In this document: in pieces, positions 41,789 to 52,260 of the stretch
How the letters are laid out: the number at the start of each line of letters is the position of its first letter
Numbering within the stretch: position 1 is the first letter of the stretch
From: Beverwykella pulmonaria
Taxonomy: Eukaryota; Ascomycota; Dothideomycetes; Pleosporales; Melanommataceae
Assembly: GCA_001599595.1 (NCBI GenBank)
Contig: BCHH01000005.1
Coordinates: forward strand, 544,316 to 608,315
Length of the DNA: 64,000 nt
Reading direction: 5' to 3'
Made by a program: the position numbers and the translations under genes
Notes under the pieces: model-generated
The model's input: the letters and a program-made list of their open reading frames with translations, nothing else
Told to the model about the DNA's origin: nothing
The model's database searches: none

Positions 41789-43000
41789 ATGTCTTTCAAG
41801 ACCCAGGCAGCCGCTCTTCTCGGGGCTTTGGCCACTACAGTCTCCGCCCATGGACACGTCAGTGGTATCGTTGCGGATGGCACATACTACCAAGGCTACG
41901 ATCCTTCATTCCAGTACCAGGCAACTCCTCCTTCAGTGGTTGGTTGGAGCTGTCCCGAATGCTTAGACAACGGCTTTGTGGATCCTACCATGTACACAGA
42001 CAACACCAAGATTGCTTGCCATAAAAACGCTACGGCAGGTCAGGCTGTGGCCAAAGTTGCAGCTGGTGGAACTGTGGAGCTTCAGTGGACCACCTGGCCT
42101 GACTCCCACAAAGGTCCGGTGCTCGATTACCTTGCCAAGGTGGAAGATGCTACTACTGCCACTACGAATGACCTATCCTTCTTCAAGATCGACCAGGATG
42201 GCCTTGACGGATCTAACTGGGCCACAACGGCGCTCATTGCAAACAACAACTCCTGGACGGTCACTATCCCGTCTAGCATCGCCGCTGGCCAGTACGTCTT
42301 GCGTCATGAGATCATTGCCCTGCATTCCGCAGGCCAGGTGAACGGTGCTCAGAACTACCCCCAGTGCATCAACATTGAGGTCACTGGAGGAGGCTCTGAA
42401 GCACCATCTGGTGTCGCAGCGAGCACATTCTACACTCCTACAGACCCCGGCATCCTCGTAAACATCTACACGGATTTGACCTCATACACGATTCCTGGCC
42501 CTGCTCTTTTCGATGGTGCTGTGTCTAGCAACACTTCTGACGCCAGTGCCGTTTCCAGTGCTCCTGCAACTGTATCGACTCCCGTCACTTCGACTCTTGC
42601 CACTTCAGTTATCTCTTCCGCTGTTGTCGTCGCCAGTTCGTCTATCTCGGTCGCCCAAGCTATCCAAACCAGCTCTGTACTCATCGTTGCTGCATCATCC
42701 AGCTCCGTGGTTGTTGCTACGCCTACCACGACATCCGACCCCATTGCGCCCATCATTAGCCAAATCGCCGGCATTAGCACCGCTATTCCGTCTGGCCTTC
42801 TCACCAGCGCGTTGCCTACCGCCATTCCAACTGGTGGTGCCAACTACACTGGCACGCTCCCGACGGCTGCTCTCCCTGAGGGTATCACGCTCAAGGACCT
42901 CCTCGAGTGGATCTCCTACATCATGCACAACATGCTCAATAAGGGGAATGGGCGCCAGGCCAATACTAATTCCAACCGCAAGCACCCGCGTGCCTTCTAG
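41789..43000 (+). CDS. AA9 lytic polysaccharide monooxygenase (cellulose-active type)
   Basis: Secreted copper enzyme that oxidatively cleaves cellulose or related glucans. A single exon of 403 residues. The ATG at 41789 starts a clean signal peptide ([20 protein letters not shown]); an in-frame extension upstream is not used because it would bury it. Cleavage exposes His21 (HGHVSG) as the N-terminal copper-brace histidine. The second brace histidine is His173 in [15 protein letters not shown], and the axial tyrosine is Tyr190 in [11 protein letters not shown]. Disulphide cysteines are present (SCPEC, IACH). After the catalytic domain (about residue 250) comes a long Ser/Thr/Val linker, then a conserved-looking C-terminal block ([20 protein letters not shown]). 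No CBM1 is visible. All copper-site residues are intact. Confidence 0.93.
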   Translation: MSFKTQAAALLGALATTVSAHGHVSGIVADGTYYQGYDPSFQYQATPPSVVGWSCPECLDNGFVDPTMYTDNTKIACHKNATAGQAVAKVAAGGTVELQWTTWPDSHKGPVLDYLAKVEDATTATTNDLSFFKIDQDGLDGSNWATTALIANNNSWTVTIPSSIAAGQYVLRHEIIALHSAGQVNGAQNYPQCINIEVTGGGSEAPSGVAASTFYTPTDPGILVNIYTDLTSYTIPGPALFDGAVSSNTSDASAVSSAPATVSTPVTSTLATSVISSAVVVASSSISVAQAIQTSSVLIVAASSSSVVVATPTTTSDPIAPIISQIAGISTAIPSGLLTSALPTAIPTGGANYTGTLPTAALPEGITLKDLLEWISYIMHNMLNKGNGRQANTNSNRKHPRAF

Positions 43001-44061
43001 ACCAGTCACTGGTCCCGTAAAGCGCTTCTTTAGCACTGCGATGGCCAACAATCGCATTTGATCGACCCGGATGTCGATATAGTGAGATGAGCGTTCTTCT
43101 CTTCACTTCTACTGTATATATTTTCTTTTGGTCGTCATGACCTATGCTCCTGTATATGAATAGCAAACAGCACTTAGGGCGAGTCTCTTTGCCTGCTCTC
43201 TCAATTCTTCCTTTGTGTTTCTATAGCTGTGGCGTGGTGTGTTTGTTGTCCCTAGCGCACTGTGCAATTGTTTAACTACAAGATTTATTTATGACTACTG
43301 CCTCGTGACTTTAGTTTGTGCGGCAAGCAACAAGGCATGCAGCCGCTTCTTGATGCTCTCCTTCTCAGCTAGTGACTAAACGATACCCAGACGCCTTGCT
43401 CGTGTCAAAAATCCTCCTCACATGCTACCAAATTCAAGCTGGACTAAGATCTGAACATGGAAATCAAAATCAAAAATAGAAACATGATAAAGGAAATCCC
43501 AGCACAGTATCACGACAGCAATATCCAAGCTTTTACTGAGGGCCGTTGAATCAAAGCTGCGATCCTTGGCCACGTCACTAGCAGCCACCATCGATCACTC
43601 ATCACGCGTATGAAAAGGAAATTGGGAAATGTCCTGGACCAACCACCCCCATGTCCCCACAATCCCCCCAATTCCAAGTCCACAGTATACCGACCAATCG
43701 CACGCCCCCGGCAAGAACTCGGAGGTTGAAAATCTTGTTTATCGCATTATGAACAGATCCACGTGACTGGGTGCAGCTGCACCGCTAACCTTGCTGCGCG
43801 CCCGAGCGCGTCCCCGATAAGAAATCCTCGTATTCGCACCCGCTCGATAAGAAAGACATGTTGAAACAAAGGCGTGATATATAAAAGACTACCTCGATAC
43901 ATTAGTGACGCGAAACATGGTCTTGTTCCTAAAATACACATACCAAGGTTAGGATCCCTAGACCCCGGGTTCGTACTTGTAGAGAACCCCGGAATGAATC
44001 TGGAGTCGGATAGGGAGGGTGGTTTAGGAATAGCGGCACTGAGTGAGGGGGTGAGGTGGAA
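43001..44061. other. Intergenic, nothing evident
   Basis: 3' flanks of the LPMO and of the small CxxC gene. No frame with conserved sequence, tRNA or repeat is seen. Confidence 0.5.
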
Positions 44062-44202
44062 CTAGTCGGTGTGGATGTTTCCTGAGCCTTCACAGATGTG
44101 GCATTGTTGGGTGCCGCCTTTGCACTCTTTGCACCCTGAGGATGTGCCGTTGCAGCTGTCACACTTTATAGTACCGTTGCCGTGGCAGGTGGGACACTGC
44201 AT
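44062..44202 (-). CDS. Small four-CxxC zinc-finger protein, DnaJ cysteine-rich type (46 aa)
   Basis: A 46-residue reading frame with four evenly spaced CxxC motifs: CPTCHGNG, CDSCNG, CKECKGG and CHICEGSG. The first and last match the CxxCxGxG repeat of the DnaJ cysteine-rich domain, which binds two zinc ions; eight cysteines make up over a sixth of the protein. It has no J domain and stands alone. The frame stays open upstream of the ATG for about 45 codons (back to a TAA near 44340) and reads protein-like (APDFFDSLLFETYIHHRGYS), so a longer form starting in an upstream exon is possible; a TTTTCCAG acceptor lies just before that stop. A strong TATA tract is about 255 bp upstream. Role unknown: thiol/zinc binding or small chaperone are guesses. 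Confidence 0.72.
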   Translation of the reverse strand: MQCPTCHGNGTIKCDSCNGTSSGCKECKGGTQQCHICEGSGNIHTD

Positions 44203-45814
44203 TTTCTGGAGGAAACGTGGGGGCGTCGAGGTAGCCAAGGAGGTTATTGATGAGTAGCCGCGGTGATGGATGTATGTCTCGAAGAGGAGGCTATCGAAGA
44301 AGTCTGGGGCCGGTAGGACGTAGTGTGTTTGGTGTGGCTTTTAAGATGTAACTGGAAAAGAAGTGAAGAAGTAGGAGAATTGGAAGGCTACGAAGGAGTG
44401 CTGCTCAGTCAATGAAGCATAGATCGATGACCCAAAGCACTGGGATATTACGCCCTTATATATGTATATATATATATATGCCCAACATAGCCCAAACGCA
44501 CACGCACGCACGTCTGGCACCCAACCCAGGACCCAGCAAAAGTGAAGCGACTCAGCCACAGAAAAAGCAACAGGCCATTCTCAGAAGCTCTCGCGAAGGC
44601 CTACGGACCCGCGCTGCCAATGTGTTGGAAATTACCCTTCCCATCTGCCTAGCCAGTAAGAACCATGGCATGTACTAGGAAGAGGGTGAGGCAGACTCAC
44701 TCTATTGTGCAAGTCGTTGCCGTTGCTGTTGCCGTTGCCGTATTGGCATTACTGCAGCAACGTTGAGGGGCGCCCATCAGTGGCGGAACCATGCACACCG
44801 TCAGACGGGTTACGGCACTGCCGAGTGCGTGCCTGGTTATTTCGAAACGTCTGGAGCAATCAAGCGATCAGGACGAGGGCTTCTAGCGTGCTTGTCGGTC
44901 GATTGGCGAGCAGGGATAGGCTCCTTACGCTGAGACAGCACGACAGCGCGGGGCAGCCGATGACGCGTGCCCAGGGGAAGGCCTCAGGCTGGAAGTTGGT
45001 CGAGGGTAACACGAGAATGCGCAAGACTGAGATGCTAGAGATACGTACCTCTAGTATAGGCATATCAGACCATCGCAACGCTGGACTGTACCTTTCAGGT
45101 GGTCTTTGGCGCATTGGTAGCATGACTTCTCCTTCATCTCATAATTAGGTTTGAAGGCACCAGAGACAATAACAACCAACAACTCTCGCACGCCCCACAA
45201 GACTGGCCCCAAACACCACCACATCATCATGGAGATTCCACAAGCTGAGTCTGATGAGGTAAGCATACACGTGGGAGCCCGCACGCACGTTTCGTTTGAG
45301 CCGTAGTGGTGGGTAGGGCTGAGTTTTGGTTGGACAGCGGATTGGCGCTCCTGCAAGCATGCTCCTGTGCAGAACAGGGGTCATTTGATCCTTTTACCCT
45401 ATTGCTGGTATAGCCTCACGCTGGAGAAATGGACACGATAGACACTGTTGCCTGCACTCCCATGCTCACCATGGATAAGAACAACCCTAGTATTCCATGT
45501 TGTCTTAAAAAAAAGTACTGAGAGCTCTGGCACCAAATTGGCTACGGCAGATACGATGGGTATTAGTCATGCTGAGTCAATCGTCCTGTCCTCAGTCTGC
45601 AACTGCTTGGCATTCGAGCTAGTTGAATAAATGCTATCGTACAGAAGTGGTGCAATAAGTGAGTCAACATTGGATTCCTCGTTGGGATGGATGTTCATCC
45701 TAGCAATAGACAGTTCCCGATATGGATCCTTGCTCGCAGTCCCAAATATTAAACGAGTAGAATACATATCTATATTTCTGTACAAGTCGGTGTGGGCACT
45801 CTTTCTACCGTTTT
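44203..45814. other. Intergenic, no convincing gene
   Basis: Contains the TATA tract of the small CxxC gene and several unconserved short frames. A very degenerate MITE-like trace may lie at 45445-45644. Otherwise nothing is recognised. Confidence 0.45.
44458..44481 (-). promoter_or_regulatory. TATA-rich tract upstream of the small CxxC gene
   Basis: A run of alternating TA (TATATATGTATATATATATA) upstream of the 46-residue gene on the minus strand, at a distance allowing a leader of about 230 nt. It could equally be a simple microsatellite. Confidence 0.35.
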
Positions 45815-47550
45815 CTAGAGTTTCGCTTTTGCCTGGGCCCATAGGCTGGGTTTCTGCAATGCCGCTGGCCCATCATAGATATCCCTCTCGACTGCACGAG
45901 CGTTGATCTGTCAGGCGTCAGGTTACCCAAGTTCATCATTCTCAAACAAGTAATGCAGAAAAGGCCATAACTTACATGCTGCATGCCTAGTTGGTCAATC
46001 CTTTCCACACCCAAGAGTCGCATACACGTCTCAGTCTCGGCTTTGAGTACTATAGATGAAATGTCAGCACGGGCCAAAAATATTCCGAATGGATCAACGG
46101 CGTCGATGGTGGTTTGAAATAACTTACTCTCGAAAACTCGTGCAACGCCCTCCTTACCACCAGCTCCAAGACCGAAAAGAGCTGCTCGTCCTACTCCAAC
46201 GCCTCGCGCCCCCAAGCACAGTGCCTTCACAACATCGGTGCCTCTCTTGATCCCTCCGTCCACCCACACTTCAATGCGGCCAAACACCTCCGGACAGTAC
46301 TTCCTAATCTCCAGCAAAGTATGCACAGCTGGGGGGGCCGTGTCGAGTGCGCGTCCGCCATGATTCGACAAGATAATCGCCTTGACCTGTGGGGCATGCT
46401 GACTCGCCAAGTACGCGTCCTCGTGAGTTTGTATACCCTTTAGCACAATTGGTAGATCTGTATGCTTCGCCAGCCATGGTAGCGTCTTCTGCCACGTTAA
46501 ATCCGCTGCCGTGCCCCAGAATAGACTTTGACCAACGCCCATCGACTTGGGCGGTGCAGGAGTCTTCGCATCTGTGGTTGTCGTCGAAACGGATTGGCCT
46601 TCTTGAACAGCTGCGCGCACAGGGAGATTCGACCCGACGTTCTTGCTTCTTTCATCATGCTCACGTTTGCCAGGTACTGGAGCGTCCAATGTCAAGCAGA
46701 TGAACTTGATCTGGGGTAGTTTCTTGATTCTTGCCAGCATGGCCTCACTCTTTGCTCGTTCTGTCTGGACGTACAACTGCCACCCAAACACTTGTCCGGG
46801 TTTCGCGCCTTCGACGATTTGCTCTGGCGTCATGGATGCATTCTGGGAGATGACTTGCATGGCCCCGAATGGCTCGCACGCCTGCGCTATGCCCCTTTCT
46901 CCGTCCGGATGAGCCAGTCGAGCCATAGCAGCAGGAGAGACATATATCGGTATTTTGACATCGTGGCCGAGGAAAGAGGTAGACGTGTCGCAGTTGACGC
47001 AGTCGACAAATATCCGAGGCCTGAGGAGGATCTGCCCATACACAGTATTATTGAATTTCTTGGACCTCAGATCGTCGCCAGCTGAGTAGTAGTACGCCCA
47101 AGCTTTGTGGCTTATCTGTTTTGTAGCCAGCTCTTCAATATCATCCAGGTTCAGGAGAGATTCCATATCCACTGGTCCCTCCTGAACAGCATCGCCGGTC
47201 TCTACTAGCGATTTCTCCGTCGAAGGAAGTGTGTCGGTGTTTATCGTGCCAAGCTTGTGCTCTGGCTTGAGGTTTTCTTCCAGGATACCCGGGGGGTGTA
47301 TGGGGTCGTACTCTTCGGTGGCATCGGTGCCGGCGAGCTGGAGGATAACTTTGGCACCGCCAGGGTGTTCGGGGATGAAATCTGTGACGTCGTATACATT
47401 GCCGTACAACACGACCCAACAGCTATCTGCTGTGTTGTGTTTTGCAACTGTCTAAACTGTTACAAAAGTTCTAAAAAACGCATTGACAACGCATTGACAA
47501 CGCATTGAGGTGGAAGACGCACCTTCTGCGTAGTCAAAAACTTTCGACAT
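45815..47550 (-). CDS. Flavocytochrome b2-type L-lactate/2-hydroxyacid dehydrogenase
   Basis: FMN- and heme-containing 2-hydroxyacid dehydrogenase (L-lactate is the usual substrate), 504 residues. Exons on minus: 47550-47523 (28 nt), 47447-46128, 46049-45976, 45907-45815. Splicing the first junction gives [20 protein letters not shown], directly starting the cytochrome b5 domain. Heme ligands are His37 in the HPGG motif and His60, with the spacing found in yeast Cyb2. The FMN barrel has [29 protein letters not shown], and the active-site SNHGGRALD with catalytic His and Arg. The last exons rebuild [17 protein letters not shown], then [20 protein letters not shown]. Unlike classical yeast Cyb2 there is no mitochondrial presequence, so a cytosolic or peripheral form is likely. 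It is divergent from the Zn2Cys6 regulator. Confidence 0.92.
47479..47508. repeat. 11-bp tandem repeat inside intron 1 of the b2 gene
   Basis: CGCATTGACAA occurs twice in full and once as an 8-base partial, within the 75-nt first intron. It enlarges an otherwise minimal intron. Confidence 0.85.
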
Positions 47551-48213
47551 CTCGGGATGCCCTCTCAATAAACTATAAGTTCGTGTATCGCAATTGGGGA
47601 GGGCAGGATAGTCTATATAAACGGTGGGCCTTGGGGGGGGAAAACCTTGGACGGTTCGGATTTGTGGAGAAATACGGCGAGGAGGAAGCTATCATCGACA
47701 TTTTGTAGCTTCGCTCTTCCGCGCCAAACGCCGCGGGGAACAACTTCGGGGTTTCTAATGCCGAACAGGCAATGCGGCCCGCATTTCTGCTTTGGCAAAC
47801 CCCAGTCTTGGCATTACCGACGAATGGCTTCACAATTCATTGGTGCAATGCGTACTGCATCTTACTACTGTTATGTTCTCTTTTCATGCCCACTTCTTCT
47901 TCTGTGAATGTATGTGCTTCACACCAACACCTAATTATCAGATCATCTTATAGTGTTCAAGATAAGCTGTGTATTTCTAACATTTCTAATGCTAAATAAT
48001 TCCGCGTAAACAGCCAACAGAGTCTGATATTGCTCCTTTTAGAAAACATGGAGACAATGCTAAATGGCCAATGGTGCCTGGTGCACGGTCCATCTCCATT
48101 TGTCATCACACCTCTTCTACTTCCTTGAACTATTTTCCCGAGAGCCTCCTTGAGTTCTTCATCTCAAACCTTCATTCCATTGACTTTGAAGCCACAATGC
48201 ATGGAATTCTAGT
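47551..48213. promoter_or_regulatory. Shared divergent promoter of the b2 gene and the Zn2Cys6 regulator
   Basis: 663 bp between two divergent start codons, with no gene of its own. A poly-G run lies at 47633. The arrangement makes control of the dehydrogenase by the adjacent regulator an obvious hypothesis, but no specific site is recognised. Confidence 0.45.
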
Positions 48214-49260
48214 ATGATGGCCGCTGTGCCACGGCCAAATGCTCGACTTCGTCTAGCTTGCGATAACTGCTCCGCAGCGAAGATCAAGTGCGACAAGAAA
48301 CAACCTATTTGCGATCGGTGCACCAAGAATGGCCTATCGAATTGTGTATACAGCATGTCCCGAAGATATGGCAAGCAATCGTTGGCGAAGAGAATGGCAT
48401 GCGAGCGCGAGAAAGCGGCGGCCGTAACCCCATCAATCCCCACAACAACAACAATATCTCAAAGTATCCGAGGTATAGATCCCTTTGTAAGCGACAATTC
48501 AACACTACTAACGGAAGATCAATCCTGGGACATGAATAATCTTCCTCTTACTACCCTGTGGCCGAGTTTTGATCTGGGCGATCTGGGCGACATTTCTTTT
48601 ACGCCGCGAGCATCACCCATGAATCCATTATACAATGCACAGGGACCTTCAACCAAGACGATTAAGGCATGGGAGACTATCGTCGAACATGACTGCGAAG
48701 CCCGCGCCATATCTGTGCTTCGCTCACTGCAGCACTATTCAACTAGCCAGACGGAGAATATGCAAAGCAGCTCGGAAGCCGCGATACTCTCAACGAGTGT
48801 ACCAGTGACAGAGCTAGACCTGGCCCCAAGCTTCGACAATGTTCTGTCTGCCAATAAGGTCTCCCTCAACGGGTGGGCTGAGTTGATGGGGTGCCCTTGC
48901 GCACAGTGTCCGCATTTGGCATTCCTCTACGTCTCGATACTGTGGAAGATCTTGTTCTGGTACCGTGTGGCAGCTACTGGAAACAGATCTCCGCAGCCAA
49001 ATCCGTCATCATCACTGGGTCCCTCAGCAGAGACTGGAAAATTCAGCGTCCGTCCGACCTCAGTACATGTCGGCATATTCGAGGTAGACCCAGAAGACCA
49101 AGCAGACATGAGACGCGTGGTACTCCGAGGCGAGCTGCGGAAGGTGGGAAATTTGATTGACGAGTTGACCGATGTGGACGGCAATCATGCGAAGTGGTGT
49201 GGCCTTGGGATCTCGCAAATCAGAGACGAACTGCACGATATCATCCAGAAAGTCGGATAG
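48214..49260 (+). CDS. Zn2Cys6 transcription factor with AflR-like C-terminal domain
   Basis: Fungal binuclear zinc-cluster regulator, 348 residues, single exon. The zinc cluster starts at Cys16: ACDNCSAAKIKCDKKQPICD, then RCTKNGLSNC, with spacing C-x2-C-x6-C-x6-C-x2-C-x7-C, preceded by an Arg-rich stretch. Basic residues follow (SRRYGKQSLAKR). The C-terminal half carries the AflR-type motif (VSLNGWAELMGCPCAQCPHL, then SILWKILFWYRVAA) seen in pathway-specific regulators of secondary metabolism. No polyketide synthase, peptide synthetase or other biosynthetic gene is in this window, so it is either a stray member of the family or a regulator of its divergent neighbour, the b2 dehydrogenase. 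A second ATG three bases on could be the true start. Confidence 0.85.
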   Translation: MMAAVPRPNARLRLACDNCSAAKIKCDKKQPICDRCTKNGLSNCVYSMSRRYGKQSLAKRMACEREKAAAVTPSIPTTTTISQSIRGIDPFVSDNSTLLTEDQSWDMNNLPLTTLWPSFDLGDLGDISFTPRASPMNPLYNAQGPSTKTIKAWETIVEHDCEARAISVLRSLQHYSTSQTENMQSSSEAAILSTSVPVTELDLAPSFDNVLSANKVSLNGWAELMGCPCAQCPHLAFLYVSILWKILFWYRVAATGNRSPQPNPSSSLGPSAETGKFSVRPTSVHVGIFEVDPEDQADMRRVVLRGELRKVGNLIDELTDVDGNHAKWCGLGISQIRDELHDIIQKVG

Positions 49261-49839
49261 ATTTTGAAGCAAGGACAAAATAACGAGATCCCTAATGCAT
49301 CTGCATAAATGTGCTCACATCAGGCCCTTATACGTCAAGAACGCCTTGTCGGATCCTAATGAGCACCTAAAAAGAGTGTATTCCGGGCCGGTGTTTGACT
49401 AAAGCTGAATAACAATTCACATCTTTCTTATACACACAAATTCTTGTGAGTATTATTGAGTGACATATATGTTTGTTTACTTTATTATATACGAAAGGAG
49501 CAATGTTTTCACCACTGCAGTATAACACACGAGCAAACACTGTGTACACTGAAAACTGGACAATGATATTCAGTCTGAGGACAATAAGACTCCAAACACC
49601 AGATAAACCCAATCCGCGTGTTTAAACACGCTACTGTAATAACGCCTGAAAAGACACAAAACGAGCTTATAGACCCGAACCAGATTATCAAAGTGCCTCC
49701 GTCATACAATCTGATAAATCGAGAGACCGCAATGCAACAAAACATGCGCAGAATCTTACTCGGGCGACCAAAAAGAATTCAATGTAATGAACCATGTACC
49801 AGCCATCATCCAATCGTGTACACGGTCCCACACCCGCAT
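49261..49839. other. Intergenic between convergent genes
   Basis: 3' flanks of the regulator and of the minus-strand gene at 49840. AT-rich; nothing else seen. Confidence 0.5.
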
Positions 49840-52260
49840 CTACTTCCCAAAACTTCCCTGAAACTTCGTCTTTCTCGTACTCCTCCGTCCAACGCCCTCT
49901 ACACTGGCCTCCTTCGCGTTCCTCTTCGGTGTCTTGGGTGCGCGTTTATTCACGCCCGCAGGCCCTGCCAAATTCGGAATCTTTGAAGCGGGCGTCTTTG
50001 GCCGACGGCCACGGTTCGTCGGTGATTTAGTATGTTTAGGCGTCTTTGGAGGATGGCCACGAGAGAGCCTCGAGGGCGTGGCGGGGTTAGTAATAAGCGC
50101 GCTAGTTTCGGTCGCGGAGAGGGTTGTTATGGGGGTGGGGGAGACGATGGTAGCGACGTTCGGAGAGCTAGAAACAGTCACGTTTAGAGAGTGGGTAACC
50201 GCAGGAGCAAATATAGAGGACATGGTATCTACGGGCGAGGGCGAGAGTACGGGAGATCCAGTAGCCGCCGAAGAGCGGGATACAGCGGGGGATGGGCGAT
50301 GGCGACCAGAGGCGACAGAATTCCGAGAGAAGGCCATAATCGGGGACTCCCAACACTCTTTCTGTTGTTGAACACCTGAAGCGCAAGCGCACTGCTGGGC
50401 TTGGAATTGCTTGGCAAGTACCTTCTGGACGACTGCGTCGTCGTTGTCGTCCAAAAATGCAGAGTCAACCTGCTCTAGCTCTGGTACAACCACAGCCTTC
50501 TTCGTCGGAGCGGGGACAGGCGCTGGCAGAGTCTCAGAAGCGGACAAGACGTCGAAAGACTTTCCAATACCCCTCTTTGCACTGACCGTCTTGGAGGACT
50601 TAGACCCCGGCGGAGTTCCAGTCTGCGTAGCTTCGATGACGAGCACAGCAGTGGATTTTTCTGATCGAGGAGAGGTCGGAGGAGTGGTCGCCGCCTCGAT
50701 GATCATATCGGCGATGGACTTCTTGGGTGTCTGAACCTGTGCCTCAGCGAGGAGGTCGTCCAGATACGCCTGCTTCTCTATATCGATTTCCTCCTCGAGA
50801 TCAAGAAGCTGCTCCTCGGCGGCGATCTCGTCTTCCAAGCCGCTGATCTTTTGGTTGAGAGTGGGAGTGTCGAACACCTCAAGCTTAGATTTCTCCTTAG
50901 ACTTCCGCGCCGACCGCAGCGCCTTGACCGCAGCGTAGAACTTCTTGCTCTCCGCAACGCGGTACTGGGTCTCTTCGCCTCTGTCACTGACAAACGATCC
51001 GCCCTCTTCGATAGGCGAAAGTTCTGTTCCCGTTAACGCCTCGTTGGGGTTATCTGTATGGACCCAAGCCTGCGTAGGCGGTGTGCGGGAGCGCCGTGTC
51101 TTGTTCTTTACAATCGGCCTCCTAGGCTTAGTCGCCGTCGTCACCGCGGTGTTTATCTCTGGTGCGTACAGATTCGGGTCAGGGAATGCAGGGGCAGAGG
51201 CAGGCAGGTGTTGATTGCCGGTGGAGTTAGGGTCGAAGGTGGTTTCCATGGCGCGGTCGACCATGCTCTTCTTTTCAGGTGAGAGGTAAGGAGGAGAGGG
51301 TGTAGTAGATGCTTCGGAAGACGAGAAATCGTCATAGTTGAAACCGAAGCCAGAGGACGAGGCGGGCGGGGAGGAGGCGAAGAGTTGAGCATTCGTGGGA
51401 GTCGTGGAGGAGAGAGTGGTTGTGGCGACTGGCAAATCTTCTTCAGATTGGGAGTCTGACAAAACGGTGAGCGTGTCGTGAAGCTTGTTGGGTGTTGGCT
51501 GAGGTCGGGTCGATGGGCCTGGTGTTCTGGGAGAAGACGACTCATCATCTGGGGTGACGGTCGATGGCAGTTGTGCGCGAGATTCATGAATCTTGCGGGA
51601 CGTCTGCCAGACTGGAGGACTCCAGGGCATAGCGGGTGTTTCTGTTCCTGCATCCGTGTCGCTCTCGGTGTTCAGACCGTCCACGTTCATCTCTTCCAGC
51701 TCCTCTTCCTTAGCCGGAGTAAATGGAGAGACATACTGAGTCTTTGCTGGGGGTGTGGAGGTTGGAGCCCTAGCAGCCACAGGCTCCGCATACTCGGACG
51801 CATAAGTATCAACCACCTGACGCATCCCTTTCCTATCAGCAACCCAAGTCTCGCCTAGCCCTACCTTCCGCTTCAGCTCCCCTACAACCTTCTCGCCCTC
51901 CTTCTCAGTAAGCACCTTGATAACCTCCGCGCCCTCAGCCTTCGTGAGGTGTACAGGAACCATATCGATGACCTCGGCCTCCATCGCTAGACGGAGGCGG
52001 TCGGGTTGCTGGAGCAATGTGGCAAGCCGAGGATTCTGCTCGAACATGCGGAGGATGTGGAAGATAGCGAGTTGAAGCTTGGCTTGGTTGTGTTGCCGGA
52101 AGTGGTAGTAGACTGTGGCGCCTATGCCAGCGCCCGCTGCGGTGCCAACAAGGAGATGACGGAGAGTGGGAACGTAGGATTGGAGGTATTCAGGGAAATC
52201 TCTGAGGCGGATGTTGAGGAGGTATCGAGCGAGTGCTTTTGCCTTCGTGGAGAGGGCCAT
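49840..52260 (-). CDS. Unrecognised membrane-anchored, largely disordered protein (806 aa)
   Basis: A single long exon. The ATG at 52260 is used; the frame extends seven codons further but without an ATG. I do not recognise the family. Residues 1-30 are basic and amphipathic, and one hydrophobic segment follows (HLLVGTAAGAGIGATVYYHF, about residues 36-55), giving a signal-anchor or mitochondrial/ER-anchor look. A compact helical domain follows to about residue 150 (RLAMEAEVIDMVPVHLTKAE, EVIKVLTEKEGEKVV). The rest is Ser/Thr/Pro-rich disorder with one acidic coiled coil around 470-510. The C-terminal 70 residues carry repeated PKTP motifs in basic context (RGHPPKTPKHTK, RGRRPKTPASK), resembling CDK sites or AT-hook-like sequence. 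The long open frame is confidently coding; function is unknown. Confidence 0.8.
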   Translation of the reverse strand: MALSTKAKALARYLLNIRLRDFPEYLQSYVPTLRHLLVGTAAGAGIGATVYYHFRQHNQAKLQLAIFHILRMFEQNPRLATLLQQPDRLRLAMEAEVIDMVPVHLTKAEGAEVIKVLTEKEGEKVVGELKRKVGLGETWVADRKGMRQVVDTYASEYAEPVAARAPTSTPPAKTQYVSPFTPAKEEELEEMNVDGLNTESDTDAGTETPAMPWSPPVWQTSRKIHESRAQLPSTVTPDDESSSPRTPGPSTRPQPTPNKLHDTLTVLSDSQSEEDLPVATTTLSSTTPTNAQLFASSPPASSSGFGFNYDDFSSSEASTTPSPPYLSPEKKSMVDRAMETTFDPNSTGNQHLPASAPAFPDPNLYAPEINTAVTTATKPRRPIVKNKTRRSRTPPTQAWVHTDNPNEALTGTELSPIEEGGSFVSDRGEETQYRVAESKKFYAAVKALRSARKSKEKSKLEVFDTPTLNQKISGLEDEIAAEEQLLDLEEEIDIEKQAYLDDLLAEAQVQTPKKSIADMIIEAATTPPTSPRSEKSTAVLVIEATQTGTPPGSKSSKTVSAKRGIGKSFDVLSASETLPAPVPAPTKKAVVVPELEQVDSAFLDDNDDAVVQKVLAKQFQAQQCACASGVQQQKECWESPIMAFSRNSVASGRHRPSPAVSRSSAATGSPVLSPSPVDTMSSIFAPAVTHSLNVTVSSSPNVATIVSPTPITTLSATETSALITNPATPSRLSRGHPPKTPKHTKSPTNRGRRPKTPASKIPNLAGPAGVNKRAPKTPKRNAKEASVEGVGRRSTRKTKFQGSFGK

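Noticed and set aside
45445..45644. Sixth MITE-like copy
   Set aside because: It has CTGT...ACAG ends and a GGCAGATAC at roughly the right spacing, but the rest aligns poorly and the terminal repeats are not convincing.
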